Shown one piece after another: positions 50,496-59,751 of a stretch of DNA of 64,000 nt. Every line of letters begins with the position of its first letter. Positions within the stretch are counted from its first letter, which is position 1. The DNA comes from a bacterium (GTDB lineage: Bacteria > Vulcanimicrobiota > Vulcanimicrobiia > Vulcanimicrobiales > Vulcanimicrobiaceae), in the NCBI GenBank assembly GCA_021778415.1, contig JAJYCL010000013.1, forward strand, positions 1 to 64,000, read 5' to 3'. The notes beneath the pieces were generated by a model. It was not told the DNA's origin. It searched no databases and was given only the letters and a program-made list of their open reading frames with translations. A program made the position numbers and the translations under genes.

Positions 50496-51611
50496 ATGAC
50501 GACAGCTGCCACTCCTGCGCCTACTGCGCTTACAACGATCGATTGGGACTACGTAGAGTTCTACGTGGGCAATGCTCAACAAGCTGCCCATTTCTATTGC
50601 ACTGCATTTGGCTTCGACCAAATTGCCTATGCCGGCCCCGAGACCGGAGTGGCTGGACGCGTCAGCTATTTGCTCGAGCAAAACAAACTTCGCTTTCTCA
50701 TCACCGCGTCGTTGCTTCCGGACGATGACATCGCCCGCCACGTTGCCCTGCATGGCGATGGCGTCAAAGATATTGCCATCCTTGTCGACGACGCGAAGGC
50801 TGCCTGGGAACAAGCGACGCGCGCCGGCGCACAATCCGTCCGAGCTCCAAAAACCGACCACGATGCTCACGGCACCATCGTTCGAGCGTCGATCGCCACC
50901 TATGGCGATACGATTCATACCTTTGTGCAACGGTCCGATTACAACGGCGTGTTCGCACCCGGCTTCGTTGAAGCGCGCAAATCCTATCCGAACGCAAAAA
51001 AGACGGGTCTGCAATTTATCGACCACTGCGTCGGCAACGTCGGTTGGGGACAAATGGATGAGTGGGGCGAGTTTTATGCCAAGGTCTTTGGATTCTCGCA
51101 GCTGATTTCGTTCGATGATAAAGATATCTCGACGGAATTCACGGCGCTCAAATCCAAGGTGATGAGCGATCCGCTACATCGCGTTAAATTTCCGATCAAC
51201 GAACCGGCCGAAGGAAAGAAAAAATCGCAAATCGAGGAGTTCCTCGATTTCTATCATGGTGCCGGCGTACAACACATCGCAATTCGTACCGACGATATTG
51301 TCGCCACGATCCGCGCGCTAGCAGCAAACGGCGTCGAGTTTCTCAATACTCCCGATTCGTATTACGAGATGCTTCCCGAGCGCGTAGGCGCCATCGATGA
51401 AGATATTGCCATTCTCCGCGAGCTGCGGATTCTCGTTGATCGCGACGATCTCGGGTACATGCTGCAGATTTTCACAAAACCGCTGCAAGACCGGCCAACG
51501 GTCTTTTTTGAAATTATCCAGCGCAAAGGTAGCCTCTCCTTCGGAAAAGGCAATTTCAAGGCGCTCTTTGTCTCGATCGAACGAGAACAGGAAAAGCGCG
51601 GTACACTCTAA
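50496..51611 (+). CDS. hppD: 4-Hydroxyphenylpyruvate dioxygenase
   Basis: Converts 4-hydroxyphenylpyruvate to homogentisate with Fe(II) and O2. The 371-aa protein has two vicinal-oxygen-chelate halves. The iron ligands are H177 (QFIDHCVGN), H260 (AGVQHIAIRT) and E339 (TVFFEIIQRKG). The C-terminal helix GKGNFKALFVSIEREQ is present. The ATG at 50496 is chosen; an upstream in-frame start adds 21 residues with no family match. It is divergent from the unknown gene by 68 bases and leads a six-gene plus-strand unit. Confidence 0.96.
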   Translation: MTTAATPAPTALTTIDWDYVEFYVGNAQQAAHFYCTAFGFDQIAYAGPETGVAGRVSYLLEQNKLRFLITASLLPDDDIARHVALHGDGVKDIAILVDDAKAAWEQATRAGAQSVRAPKTDHDAHGTIVRASIATYGDTIHTFVQRSDYNGVFAPGFVEARKSYPNAKKTGLQFIDHCVGNVGWGQMDEWGEFYAKVFGFSQLISFDDKDISTEFTALKSKVMSDPLHRVKFPINEPAEGKKKSQIEEFLDFYHGAGVQHIAIRTDDIVATIRALAANGVEFLNTPDSYYEMLPERVGAIDEDIAILRELRILVDRDDLGYMLQIFTKPLQDRPTVFFEIIQRKGSLSFGKGNFKALFVSIEREQEKRGTL

Positions 51612-51637
51612 TTTATACGCAGGTTCCGGTTGATGCG

Positions 51638-52498
51638 GTGATGCTCGAAGCTCGAGCAACCGCATTGGCCTCGCGGTCTATAAAAACCACGACAAAGCGC
51701 GTTGGCATCGATCTCGCCATAGCGTGCGTCGATCTGACGACACTTGAGGGCCGCGACAGCGCAGGTCGCGTGCGTTCCCTCTGCATTCGCGCCATGCATC
51801 CGGATCCAAGCGACGCGACAGTTCCACACGTCGGCGCGGTGTGCGTCTATCCGAATCTCGTCGCCGTTGCCCGCGAAACGCTCGGCACGAGTGCCGTGCA
51901 TCTCGCATCCGTCGCGACGGCATTTCCAAGTGGACAAGCCGAGATGAGCGTCAAGCTCGCCGATACCGAACAAGCGTTAGCGGCCGGTGCGGATGAAATC
52001 GATATGGTGATCGATCGCGGCGCATTTCTTGAAGGCAACGATCGCAAAGTCGCTACCGAAATCGAAGCGATAAAAGAGCTGTGCCATGGGCGCGCCCACC
52101 TGAAAGTCATCCTTGAAACCGGCGAATTGGGAAGTTACGAAAACATCCGCCGTGCCAGCGATCTTGCATTGCACGCCGGTGCCGATACGATTAAAACCTC
52201 GACGGGAAAAATCGGTACGAACGCCACCTTGCCGACCGCCCTGCTCATGTGCGAAGCCATTCGCGATTTTGCCGATCGTACGGGCGAACTCCGTGGCTTA
52301 AAAGTTGCCGGCGGTGTGCGCACCACAAAACAAGCTCTCGCCTATTTGGTCGTTGTCAACGAGACACTCGGGGCCGATTGGCTCACGCCGGATCGATTCC
52401 GGATTGGCGCGTCATCGTTGCTCGACGATCTGCTCATGCAACGTCAAAAAGAGCGCTCCGGCCGCTATGCCGGAAACGACTACATCTCGAAAGATTAA
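51638..52498 (+). CDS. deoC: Deoxyribose-phosphate aldolase
   Basis: Splits 2-deoxyribose-5-phosphate to glyceraldehyde-3-phosphate and acetaldehyde. The 286-aa protein has D123 (EIDMVID), the Schiff-base Lys at K186 in DTIKTSTGK and K222 in LKVAGGVRT, at the usual spacing. The start is GTG 51638 or ATG 51641. The stop is directly followed by the aldehyde dehydrogenase ATG (TAAATG), so the pair may channel acetaldehyde to acetate (inference). Confidence 0.95.
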   Translation: MMLEARATALASRSIKTTTKRVGIDLAIACVDLTTLEGRDSAGRVRSLCIRAMHPDPSDATVPHVGAVCVYPNLVAVARETLGTSAVHLASVATAFPSGQAEMSVKLADTEQALAAGADEIDMVIDRGAFLEGNDRKVATEIEAIKELCHGRAHLKVILETGELGSYENIRRASDLALHAGADTIKTSTGKIGTNATLPTALLMCEAIRDFADRTGELRGLKVAGGVRTTKQALAYLVVVNETLGADWLTPDRFRIGASSLLDDLLMQRQKERSGRYAGNDYISKD

Positions 52499-53947
52499 AT
52501 GACCGTGGCCCTTGCATTCGATTACGCGCCCGCTCCTGAAACGACTCGCCCGCACATTCGCGACGAATACGGACTTTTTATCGATGGTCGTTGGACGCGC
52601 GCGCACAATAATCGACAGTTCGCAACCGTAAATCCCGCGACGGAAGAGTTTCTCGCATCGGTCGCCTACGCATCGGAGCTGGATGTCGATGCAGCGGTAA
52701 AGGCAGCACGCAAAGGGTACGAAAAATACTGGAGCAAACTCACGCCGGCTGCGCGCGCGAAATATCTGTACCGCATCGCGCGTTCGATCACCGAAAAAGG
52801 CCGCGAACTTGCCGTCTTGGAGACCATGGACGGCGGCAAGCCGATTAGAGAGTCGCGCGATTTCGATATCCCGACCGCTGCTGCGCACTTCTTCTATTAC
52901 GCCGGGTGGGCCGATAAATTACGGTACGCATCGCGCAACGGTGCGGACGCGCTCCCCCTCGGCGCCTGCGGGCAAATTGTGCCATGGAATTTTCCGCTGC
53001 TTATGGCCGCGTGGAAACTTGCACCGGCACTTGCCTGCGGCAATACCGTCGTCCTAAAACCCGCCGAGACGACCTCGCTTACGGCACTTGCTCTAGCCGA
53101 TATCATTGCGCAAGCCGATTTACCCCCCGGCGTTGTCAATATAGTTACCGGGCCCGGTGAAACCGGACGAGCCCTCGTTTCACATCCAGACATCGATAAA
53201 ATAGCGTTTACCGGATCGACGGAAGTCGGCAAACAGATCATGCGTAGCGTCGCGGGACGAGATATTCGTCTGACGCTTGAACTCGGCGGAAAAGCGGCCC
53301 ACATCGTCTTTGCCGATGCTCCGTTGGACCAAGCCATCGAAGGCATCATTTCGGGGATCTATTTCAATCAGGGCCACGTTTGTTGTGCCGGTTCACGATT
53401 GCTTGTTGAGGAATCCATTCACGACGAGGTCGTTGCCCGACTCCTTCGGCGTCTCCAAACGATGCGACTTGGCGATCCTCTCGATAAAAACACCGATATC
53501 GGAGCGATCAATTCCGCCGAACAGCTTGCGCGCATTCAAGAACTTGTAGCTAGCGGCGTTGCGCAAGGCGCGCAATTGCATAGCCAGCCGTTTTCGGCCC
53601 CGGATCGCGGATATTGGTTCCCTGCATCCTTTTTCACCGGTGTGACACAATCGCACCGTATCGCGCAAGAAGAGATCTTTGGTCCGGTGCTTTCTATTCT
53701 CACTTTTCGCACCCCCGATGAAGCACTGTCGAAAGCAAACAATACACCGTACGGTCTCTCGGCCGGCGTTTGGACGAGCAGCGGCAGCAAAAACATGTGG
53801 ATCGCCGAACATCTCCGCGCGGGCGTTGTATGGTGCAACACCTATAATCGCTTCGATCCGGCCTCGCCGTTTGGCGGCTATCGGGAATCGGGATTCGGGC
53901 GCGAAGGGGGTGTCCACGGACTTCGGGAGTATCTACAACACGCATGA
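52499..53947 (+). CDS. NAD(P)-dependent aldehyde dehydrogenase
   Basis: A 482-aa ALDH superfamily enzyme oxidising an aldehyde to the acid. PWNFP (N164), FTGSTEVGK (about residues 237-245), general base E261 in LELGGK and the catalytic Cys C295 in GHVCCAGSR are present. EEIFGPVL follows near residue 385. The ATG abuts the deoC stop, and the end overlaps the GGDEF gene by four bases (ATGA). Acetaldehyde from deoC is a plausible substrate. Confidence 0.93.
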   Translation: MTVALAFDYAPAPETTRPHIRDEYGLFIDGRWTRAHNNRQFATVNPATEEFLASVAYASELDVDAAVKAARKGYEKYWSKLTPAARAKYLYRIARSITEKGRELAVLETMDGGKPIRESRDFDIPTAAAHFFYYAGWADKLRYASRNGADALPLGACGQIVPWNFPLLMAAWKLAPALACGNTVVLKPAETTSLTALALADIIAQADLPPGVVNIVTGPGETGRALVSHPDIDKIAFTGSTEVGKQIMRSVAGRDIRLTLELGGKAAHIVFADAPLDQAIEGIISGIYFNQGHVCCAGSRLLVEESIHDEVVARLLRRLQTMRLGDPLDKNTDIGAINSAEQLARIQELVASGVAQGAQLHSQPFSAPDRGYWFPASFFTGVTQSHRIAQEEIFGPVLSILTFRTPDEALSKANNTPYGLSAGVWTSSGSKNMWIAEHLRAGVVWCNTYNRFDPASPFGGYRESGFGREGGVHGLREYLQHA

Positions 53948-56826
53948 CGGCCTTTAGCGGTGCCGATATGGAACGGCTCGATTCGGTTCTCGTCAACTCA
54001 CCGCTCGGTCTCGTTGCGTGGGATGCTTCTCTACGCATTTCTTTTTGGTCGAATAATGCGACGACCATCTTCGGTTGGACCTCCGACGAAATGCTTGGAA
54101 AGACGATCCAAGAGTCGAAATTCGTCCATCCCGATGATCTCAGTTCCGTCCTCGCCCTAGAGACGGCGACGCGCGTCGGTAACCGGAAGACACGCGTCAA
54201 CATCAATCGGAATATCCGCAAAGACGGAACGGTAATCACCTGCAAATGGTTTAACGGCCTGCGCCAAGACGACGAACGTTTTCTCGTCGTATCGTTTGTT
54301 GAAGACATCTCCGAATGGTCGCAAGTCGAAGCGAGCACGCATGAGAGCGAGGAGCGGTTTCGTTCGCTTTTTGTGAATAACCCGGATACGGTCGTGATCT
54401 TCGACAATAAGGGAACGATTATCGATGTAAACGACGCTATTGCCGGGTATGGAATGTCGGCAGATGCTCTTCGCGGTTTGCATTATAGTCGCTTCTTACG
54501 CGCTGAAGATCGAGCACTCCACGACAATTATTTCCAACGAGCGCTATCCGGCGAAGTATTGCGTTATGAATCTAGCATTTTCGATATTGACGGGCGAAAT
54601 CTCGATGTCTCGGTAACAACGGTTCCTATTTGGAGTGGAGGCGAAGTCACCTCGCTCTATACGATTTTACGTGATCAAACCGAGCAAATGGCGGCTGCGG
54701 CAGCCCTTGAACAAAGCGAAGAACGGCTACGATCGCTCTTTGAAGAAAATCCGAACCCCGTGGTTGCCCTTGACAGCGACGGTCTTATTCGTGCCATAAA
54801 CGATGCGGCTGCAGTTCTTTTTGGTAAAGACCGATTTGAAGTGGTGTCACGACGACTCAGTGAGTTCATCTCTCCCGAAGATGAGCCGCTAGCCGCGCTG
54901 CGATTTATCGAAGCGATGGAGGGAACGCCATCCTCCATGCTCGTCACCACAAACGATGCGCAAGGACGTCGTCGAGAACTCGATGTCACGATGATTCCGC
55001 AGTTCAGTTCGAGCAATGTTGTTGGCGCCTATGTGGTCATGCTTGACGTCACCGATAAACGCTTAGTCGAGCGACAGCTCGTGGCGCAAGCGCAGCGTAT
55101 TCGCGATCTCTACGCCATCGCTGCAACCACGGATTATTCGCCGCAGCACGTTCAAGAGACGCTCGCCATGGGCTCGCAAATTTTTCACGCGTCCGTGGGT
55201 GCGGTCGTCCGAATGGTCGGCGACGATGCCATGATTGAAACCAGCTACGCGGGAGGGCGTGGAATGGTCGACGCGGGTGAGCGGGTCTTTGCCATTGCTC
55301 GACGTGTCGCGCAACGTTGGCAATCCGGATCGCTGCTCGTCGAAGATAACGCGGTCGCAACGGCTATTCTCGTTGGCGGCGAGCTCCATGGAGCGCTCGT
55401 CTTTGCGATGCCTGATTCAAATGCCCGGCCCGATCCGACCGATCTCGATTTGCTGGCCCTTATGGCTGCGCTCCTCGGAACCTTGATCGAGCGAGGACGA
55501 GCACGAGAATCTTTGCGAGCGCTCGCGTATTATGATACGCTCACCGGCCTTCCAAATCGTGTTGCGTTGCATGAATCATTGCATGACGCCATCGAATCGG
55601 CACAGCGACGCCTTGCCCGCGTAGCCGTTCTTTTTATCGATCTCGATCGCTTCAAGGACGTCAACGATACGTTAGGACATGCCCTCGGCGATCGCTTGCT
55701 CGAACTCGTCGCCGGGCGTCTCGTCAGCGAAGTCGGCGCACAAGGCACCGTGGCCCGCATGGGAGGTGACGAATTTGTCGTTTTGCTCCCCAATGTTCGA
55801 GATGCCGAAATTGCTCGATCGCTGGCCGAACGTGTCGTCGCCATTCTTAGTGAGCCATTTCTCATCGACGAATACGAACAATTCGTTTCCGCCTCAGTCG
55901 GCATTTCAATGTTTCCGGAAGACGGCCGCGATGATCAGGCTCTCGTCAAAAATGCCGACATTGCGATGTATCGTGCGAAAGATCGTGGCCGGAACGGCTT
56001 TTATTTTTACAATCCTGCTCTTGAAGCTCCGATTCATTTACGATTATCGCAAGAAAAATTGCTTCGTCGAGCGTTAGAGCGCGAGCAATTTTCGGTTCAC
56101 TATCAACCGCAAGTCAACGTACGAACCGGCGAAGTCGTTGCCGTTGAAGCGCTTCTGCGTTGGGAGGATCCGAAGACCGGGCTCATCGAGCCGAAGCACT
56201 TCATCCCAAGTGCAGAAATTTCCGGACTTATCGTTCCCTTAGGTGAATGGGTCCTTACCAATGTTGCCGCACAAATGGCGCGCTGGAAATCCACGCTCGG
56301 CCCGCTTCGCGTCGCGATCAACTTATCGGGCAGGCAATTCCACCAACGCAACCTCGTGCAAAAAATTATATCGGCATGTAGCGATGCTTCTATCGATCCT
56401 TCGCTAATCGAGCTTGAAATAACCGAAACGGTTGCCATGTCGGATGCCGATCATACGGTGTCGACACTGCGACAGCTTAAAGACGCCGGCATGCGCTTAG
56501 CCGTCGATGATTTTGGGACGGGCTATTCATCGCTTGCCTATCTTCGGCGATTTGCACTCGATGCAATGAAAATCGATCGCTCATTCATCACCGGAGTGGG
56601 CTCGGGAAGCAGTAATGAGTCAATCGTCAGTACCCTTATCACGATGGCCCATAACCTTGGTCTTGAAACGATTGCCGAGGGAGTTGAGGATCAACCTGAA
56701 CTCGATTGGTTGGCCGAACACGATTGCGATATGATTCAAGGATTCCTTATCGCACCGGCTCTTCCGGTCCCAGAATTTGAACGCTTTATGGGCGAGCGTC
56801 GCATCCGACAAAGCGCAACGGGGTAA
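53944..56826 (+). CDS. PAS-PAS-PAS-GAF-GGDEF-EAL protein
   Basis: A 960-aa cytoplasmic sensor for c-di-GMP turnover without a signal or membrane segment. Three PAS domains lie at about residues 8-125, 130-250 and 255-375, and a GAF domain at about 385-520 (SVGAVVRMVGDD, then VATAILVGGELHGALVFAMP). GGDEF has MGGDEFVVL near 605, and EAL has VEALLRWEDP near 735 with DFGTGYSSL and MKIDRSFITG. Catalytic motifs are intact; no RxxD site precedes GGDEF (GAQG). It overlaps the aldehyde dehydrogenase gene and lies three bases before the EgtB-like gene, an unusual place for a c-di-GMP enzyme. Confidence 0.93.
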   Translation: MTAFSGADMERLDSVLVNSPLGLVAWDASLRISFWSNNATTIFGWTSDEMLGKTIQESKFVHPDDLSSVLALETATRVGNRKTRVNINRNIRKDGTVITCKWFNGLRQDDERFLVVSFVEDISEWSQVEASTHESEERFRSLFVNNPDTVVIFDNKGTIIDVNDAIAGYGMSADALRGLHYSRFLRAEDRALHDNYFQRALSGEVLRYESSIFDIDGRNLDVSVTTVPIWSGGEVTSLYTILRDQTEQMAAAAALEQSEERLRSLFEENPNPVVALDSDGLIRAINDAAAVLFGKDRFEVVSRRLSEFISPEDEPLAALRFIEAMEGTPSSMLVTTNDAQGRRRELDVTMIPQFSSSNVVGAYVVMLDVTDKRLVERQLVAQAQRIRDLYAIAATTDYSPQHVQETLAMGSQIFHASVGAVVRMVGDDAMIETSYAGGRGMVDAGERVFAIARRVAQRWQSGSLLVEDNAVATAILVGGELHGALVFAMPDSNARPDPTDLDLLALMAALLGTLIERGRARESLRALAYYDTLTGLPNRVALHESLHDAIESAQRRLARVAVLFIDLDRFKDVNDTLGHALGDRLLELVAGRLVSEVGAQGTVARMGGDEFVVLLPNVRDAEIARSLAERVVAILSEPFLIDEYEQFVSASVGISMFPEDGRDDQALVKNADIAMYRAKDRGRNGFYFYNPALEAPIHLRLSQEKLLRRALEREQFSVHYQPQVNVRTGEVVAVEALLRWEDPKTGLIEPKHFIPSAEISGLIVPLGEWVLTNVAAQMARWKSTLGPLRVAINLSGRQFHQRNLVQKIISACSDASIDPSLIELEITETVAMSDADHTVSTLRQLKDAGMRLAVDDFGTGYSSLAYLRRFALDAMKIDRSFITGVGSGSSNESIVSTLITMAHNLGLETIAEGVEDQPELDWLAEHDCDMIQGFLIAPALPVPEFERFMGERRIRQSATG

Positions 56827-56829
56827 CGC

Positions 56830-58041
56830 ATGACCCATTCGGACGTTTACTTGCAAAGTCGTCAACGCACGGCTGCTATTTTTGCATCCATACGGACCGG
56901 CCACGAAAGAGAACGGCCGATTCCTCTGCGACATCCGTTTGTTTTTTATGTCGGCCATATCCCGACATTTAGTTTTCTCACGCTCAATCGTCGCGTCTAT
57001 CATGAACCCGCGATCAACGCAACGTTTGAAAAGCTCTTTGAGCGAGGCATTGATCCAAGCTTATCAAGCGATGCTTCCGAAACGACAAGGACCGATTGGC
57101 CTTCGCACAATGAGATACAATCGTTCGTGAAGCGTTATGACGCACGTGTTCTTGCCGCTCTCGAAAGAGTAGATTCTGAGCCATCTGCGCTTGCACATCT
57201 CGCAGCCGGTACACTCTTAGAGCATGAATTCATGCACCAAGAGACCCTTCTCTACATTGTCAATGCGCTCGACCATTCGATGAAGTCCGCGCGGGTAAGC
57301 GATCACCGAACTGCAGGGCGACCAGTTAACGGCATGCGTCATATTCCGGCGGGCGAGGCGCATTTAGGGATGGCATCAGACGGCGCTTTCGCATGGGATA
57401 ACGAACGCGACCCACATAGCATTGCGTGCAAAGAATTTTGGATGCAACGCTACGCCGTGAGCAACGGAGATTGGCTAGCCTTCGTGGCTCAAGGTGGCCC
57501 GGTACCTCATTTTTGGGAGCGACAAGGACACTCATGGATGTTGCGATGCACCTACGAATCGATTCCCCTTCCGCTTTCTTGGCCGGTCTATGTTACGCAA
57601 CGGCAAGCGTCCGCATACGCAGCGTTTTATTCGATGCGGCTTCCAAGTGAGCCGGAATTCCACCGTGCAGCGTATGGGGATTCGCTACAACAGTATCCTT
57701 GGGGTGCCGAGTCTCCTACGTCCAAACATGCCAATGTCGGATTCCGCCGCTACGATCCCGAAGGCGTGGATGTTCATCCGCTTTCCGCTTCTCAATTCGG
57801 CATCGAGGGCCTAGTGGGTAACGGTTGGGAGTGGACCTCGACGCCATTCGAACCGTTTGACGGGTTTACCCCAATGCCAACGTATCCGCGATATTCTGCC
57901 GATTTCTTCGATGGCGAGCATTTTGTGTGCAAGGGCGGATCGCCGATTACCGATCCTTCGTTGCTACGACCCAGTTTCCGCAATTGGTTTTATGCCGATT
58001 ATCCCTACGCGTATGTGAAATTCCGATGCGTCGCAGCGTAG
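56830..58041 (+). CDS. egtB: EgtB-like iron sulfoxide synthase
   Basis: Resembles EgtB, the non-heme iron enzyme that joins hercynine to a thiol with O2 in ergothioneine synthesis. In the 403-aa protein the N-terminal DinB-type domain carries H43 (VGHIPTF) and HEFMHQE (H132, H136, E138), matching the three-His iron site. The C-terminal formylglycine-type domain (about residues 165-400) has GLVGNGWEWTSTPFEPF and KGGSPITDPSLLRPSFRNWFY. No EgtD or other ergothioneine genes are adjacent, so a related thiol substrate is possible. The 3' end overlaps the next gene by 16 bases. Confidence 0.85.
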   Translation: MTHSDVYLQSRQRTAAIFASIRTGHERERPIPLRHPFVFYVGHIPTFSFLTLNRRVYHEPAINATFEKLFERGIDPSLSSDASETTRTDWPSHNEIQSFVKRYDARVLAALERVDSEPSALAHLAAGTLLEHEFMHQETLLYIVNALDHSMKSARVSDHRTAGRPVNGMRHIPAGEAHLGMASDGAFAWDNERDPHSIACKEFWMQRYAVSNGDWLAFVAQGGPVPHFWERQGHSWMLRCTYESIPLPLSWPVYVTQRQASAYAAFYSMRLPSEPEFHRAAYGDSLQQYPWGAESPTSKHANVGFRRYDPEGVDVHPLSASQFGIEGLVGNGWEWTSTPFEPFDGFTPMPTYPRYSADFFDGEHFVCKGGSPITDPSLLRPSFRNWFYADYPYAYVKFRCVAA

Positions 58042-59636
58042 TTGCCTGCCTGATTGCCATCCTTTTCGCGCAATCAGGCTGCTCGCGAATCGGAAGTTCC
58101 TATACGCCAAAACATACGTTACGCATCGCGGTCCTCATTAATCCGAATACGCTGAATCCGATTCTGGCGGCGAATACCATCGAATCATTTATCGACGGAC
58201 TCTTCGCAAGCGAACTCGTAACGCTTAATCAGCACGGCCAAGAGATTCCGGATCTTGCCAGGGCAGTTCCGAGTATTCGTAATCACGGAATTTCAACTGA
58301 CGGATTAACGATCACGTATCACTTGCGGCCCAATGCACGCTGGCAAGATGGCGTGCCTGTCACTTCGCGCGACGTAGCATTTACCTGGCGCGCTATCATG
58401 AACCCGATCAATAACGTGATCGAACGCACCGGATACGAACAAGTGCGGCGCGTCCTTACCCCGGATGCCCACACGGTTGTCTTTGTGCTCATTCGGCCAT
58501 ATGCGCCATTCGTGCGCACGGTGTTCGGGGAATCCGATTCGCCTTTCCGCATTTTACCCGAGCACCTGCTCGCCCGCTACCGCACGCTCAATCATATCCC
58601 CTATAATTCGCTGCCGATCGGTAGCGGGCCATTTCGCGTGGTGAAATGGATACGTGGTGATCGAATCGAGTTAGCGGCAAATCCTCACTACTATCGAGGC
58701 GCACCGAAAATCGCGAAAATCCTCATTCGGATTATCCCGAATGTTGCTACGATCGAGGCGGAGTTTCGAGCCGGAAATCTTGATCTCGGCCATGAAATTA
58801 ACGCGACGACCGCGCACGATCTACAGAGTGTGCCGGGCATTCGCATTGTTCATGCAAAATCGCCCATTTACAACTCGATCGCCCTTAATACGGCTCATCC
58901 GCCGCTTAGCAACGTCGACGTGCGACGAGCTCTTGCAATGGGCATCGATTCTGCGGCCCTCATTCGACATTTCTACCATGGATACGCCCAGGAAGCGCGT
59001 GCCGATCTCACGCCTTTTTCATGGGCGTACGATCCGGCCATTGCACTTCGCCGCTTCGATCCGAAGCAAGCGGAACGGCTCCTCGATGCCGCCGGATGGA
59101 AACGTGGACCCGATGGCATACGCCAAAAAAACGGAAAACCACTCGATCTCCTTTTCGTTTATGGTAATACCGGCACCACCGTACAAGATTTCGCCGTTTC
59201 AATTGCCGCGATGCTCAAAACGATCGGCGTCCAAAGTACGATCAAAGGCTACACGCTCTCACTCTTCTACGCGCCCGCCCAAGAGCATGGGATTCTCAAC
59301 AGTGGAAATTTCGATGTGGCGCTCTATCCATGGGTATCGGGATCCGACCCGGATAACTCCTCGCAGTTTCTCTGCGCCGATATTCCCCCCGCGGGAAACA
59401 ATATTTTTCACTATTGTTCGAGGAAAACCGATGCTCTCGAACGCGACGCACTTCTGACGTACGATCGCGCCGCACGCAAACGCGACTATGCACAGATTGA
59501 AGAACAACTGATGAATGACGTTCCGCTCGACGTTCTGGCCTATCCGGGCCTGATGTATGCTCTATCGAACCGCTTTCATGGATTCGCACCGAATGGCATC
59601 AGCGAGGGTTGGAACGCGCAGAACTGGCATTTTTAG
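58026..59636 (+). CDS. Peptide/nickel-type ABC transporter substrate-binding lipoprotein
   Basis: A 536-aa family 5 solute-binding lipoprotein; the ligand is probably an oligopeptide or similar. The lipobox is QSGC with Cys at residue 19. The mature protein has TLRIAVLINPNTLNPI at its start, TITYHLRPNARWQDGVPVTSRDVAFTW (about residues 100-125) and IPYNSLPIGSGPFRVVKW. The ATG at 58026 is used; the longer frame runs inside the EgtB gene. No permease or ATPase genes follow in the window, so the transporter must be completed elsewhere. Confidence 0.88.
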   Translation: MRRSVVACLIAILFAQSGCSRIGSSYTPKHTLRIAVLINPNTLNPILAANTIESFIDGLFASELVTLNQHGQEIPDLARAVPSIRNHGISTDGLTITYHLRPNARWQDGVPVTSRDVAFTWRAIMNPINNVIERTGYEQVRRVLTPDAHTVVFVLIRPYAPFVRTVFGESDSPFRILPEHLLARYRTLNHIPYNSLPIGSGPFRVVKWIRGDRIELAANPHYYRGAPKIAKILIRIIPNVATIEAEFRAGNLDLGHEINATTAHDLQSVPGIRIVHAKSPIYNSIALNTAHPPLSNVDVRRALAMGIDSAALIRHFYHGYAQEARADLTPFSWAYDPAIALRRFDPKQAERLLDAAGWKRGPDGIRQKNGKPLDLLFVYGNTGTTVQDFAVSIAAMLKTIGVQSTIKGYTLSLFYAPAQEHGILNSGNFDVALYPWVSGSDPDNSSQFLCADIPPAGNNIFHYCSRKTDALERDALLTYDRAARKRDYAQIEEQLMNDVPLDVLAYPGLMYALSNRFHGFAPNGISEGWNAQNWHF

Positions 59637-59751
59637 GCGCTCCTCCAAGCTAGCAATCGCTTGGCATACCGGAACGAAGGCACAGCCCACAAGCAAAGCT
59701 AATCTCCCCAAACTCTTACCTTACGTCAATTGAGCAGTCAGGAGATTCTTG

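Noticed and set aside
57927-58025. Upstream in-frame start of the peptide-binding protein
   Set aside because: It falls inside the EgtB gene; the lipobox at residues 16-19 from the ATG at 58026 sets the start.
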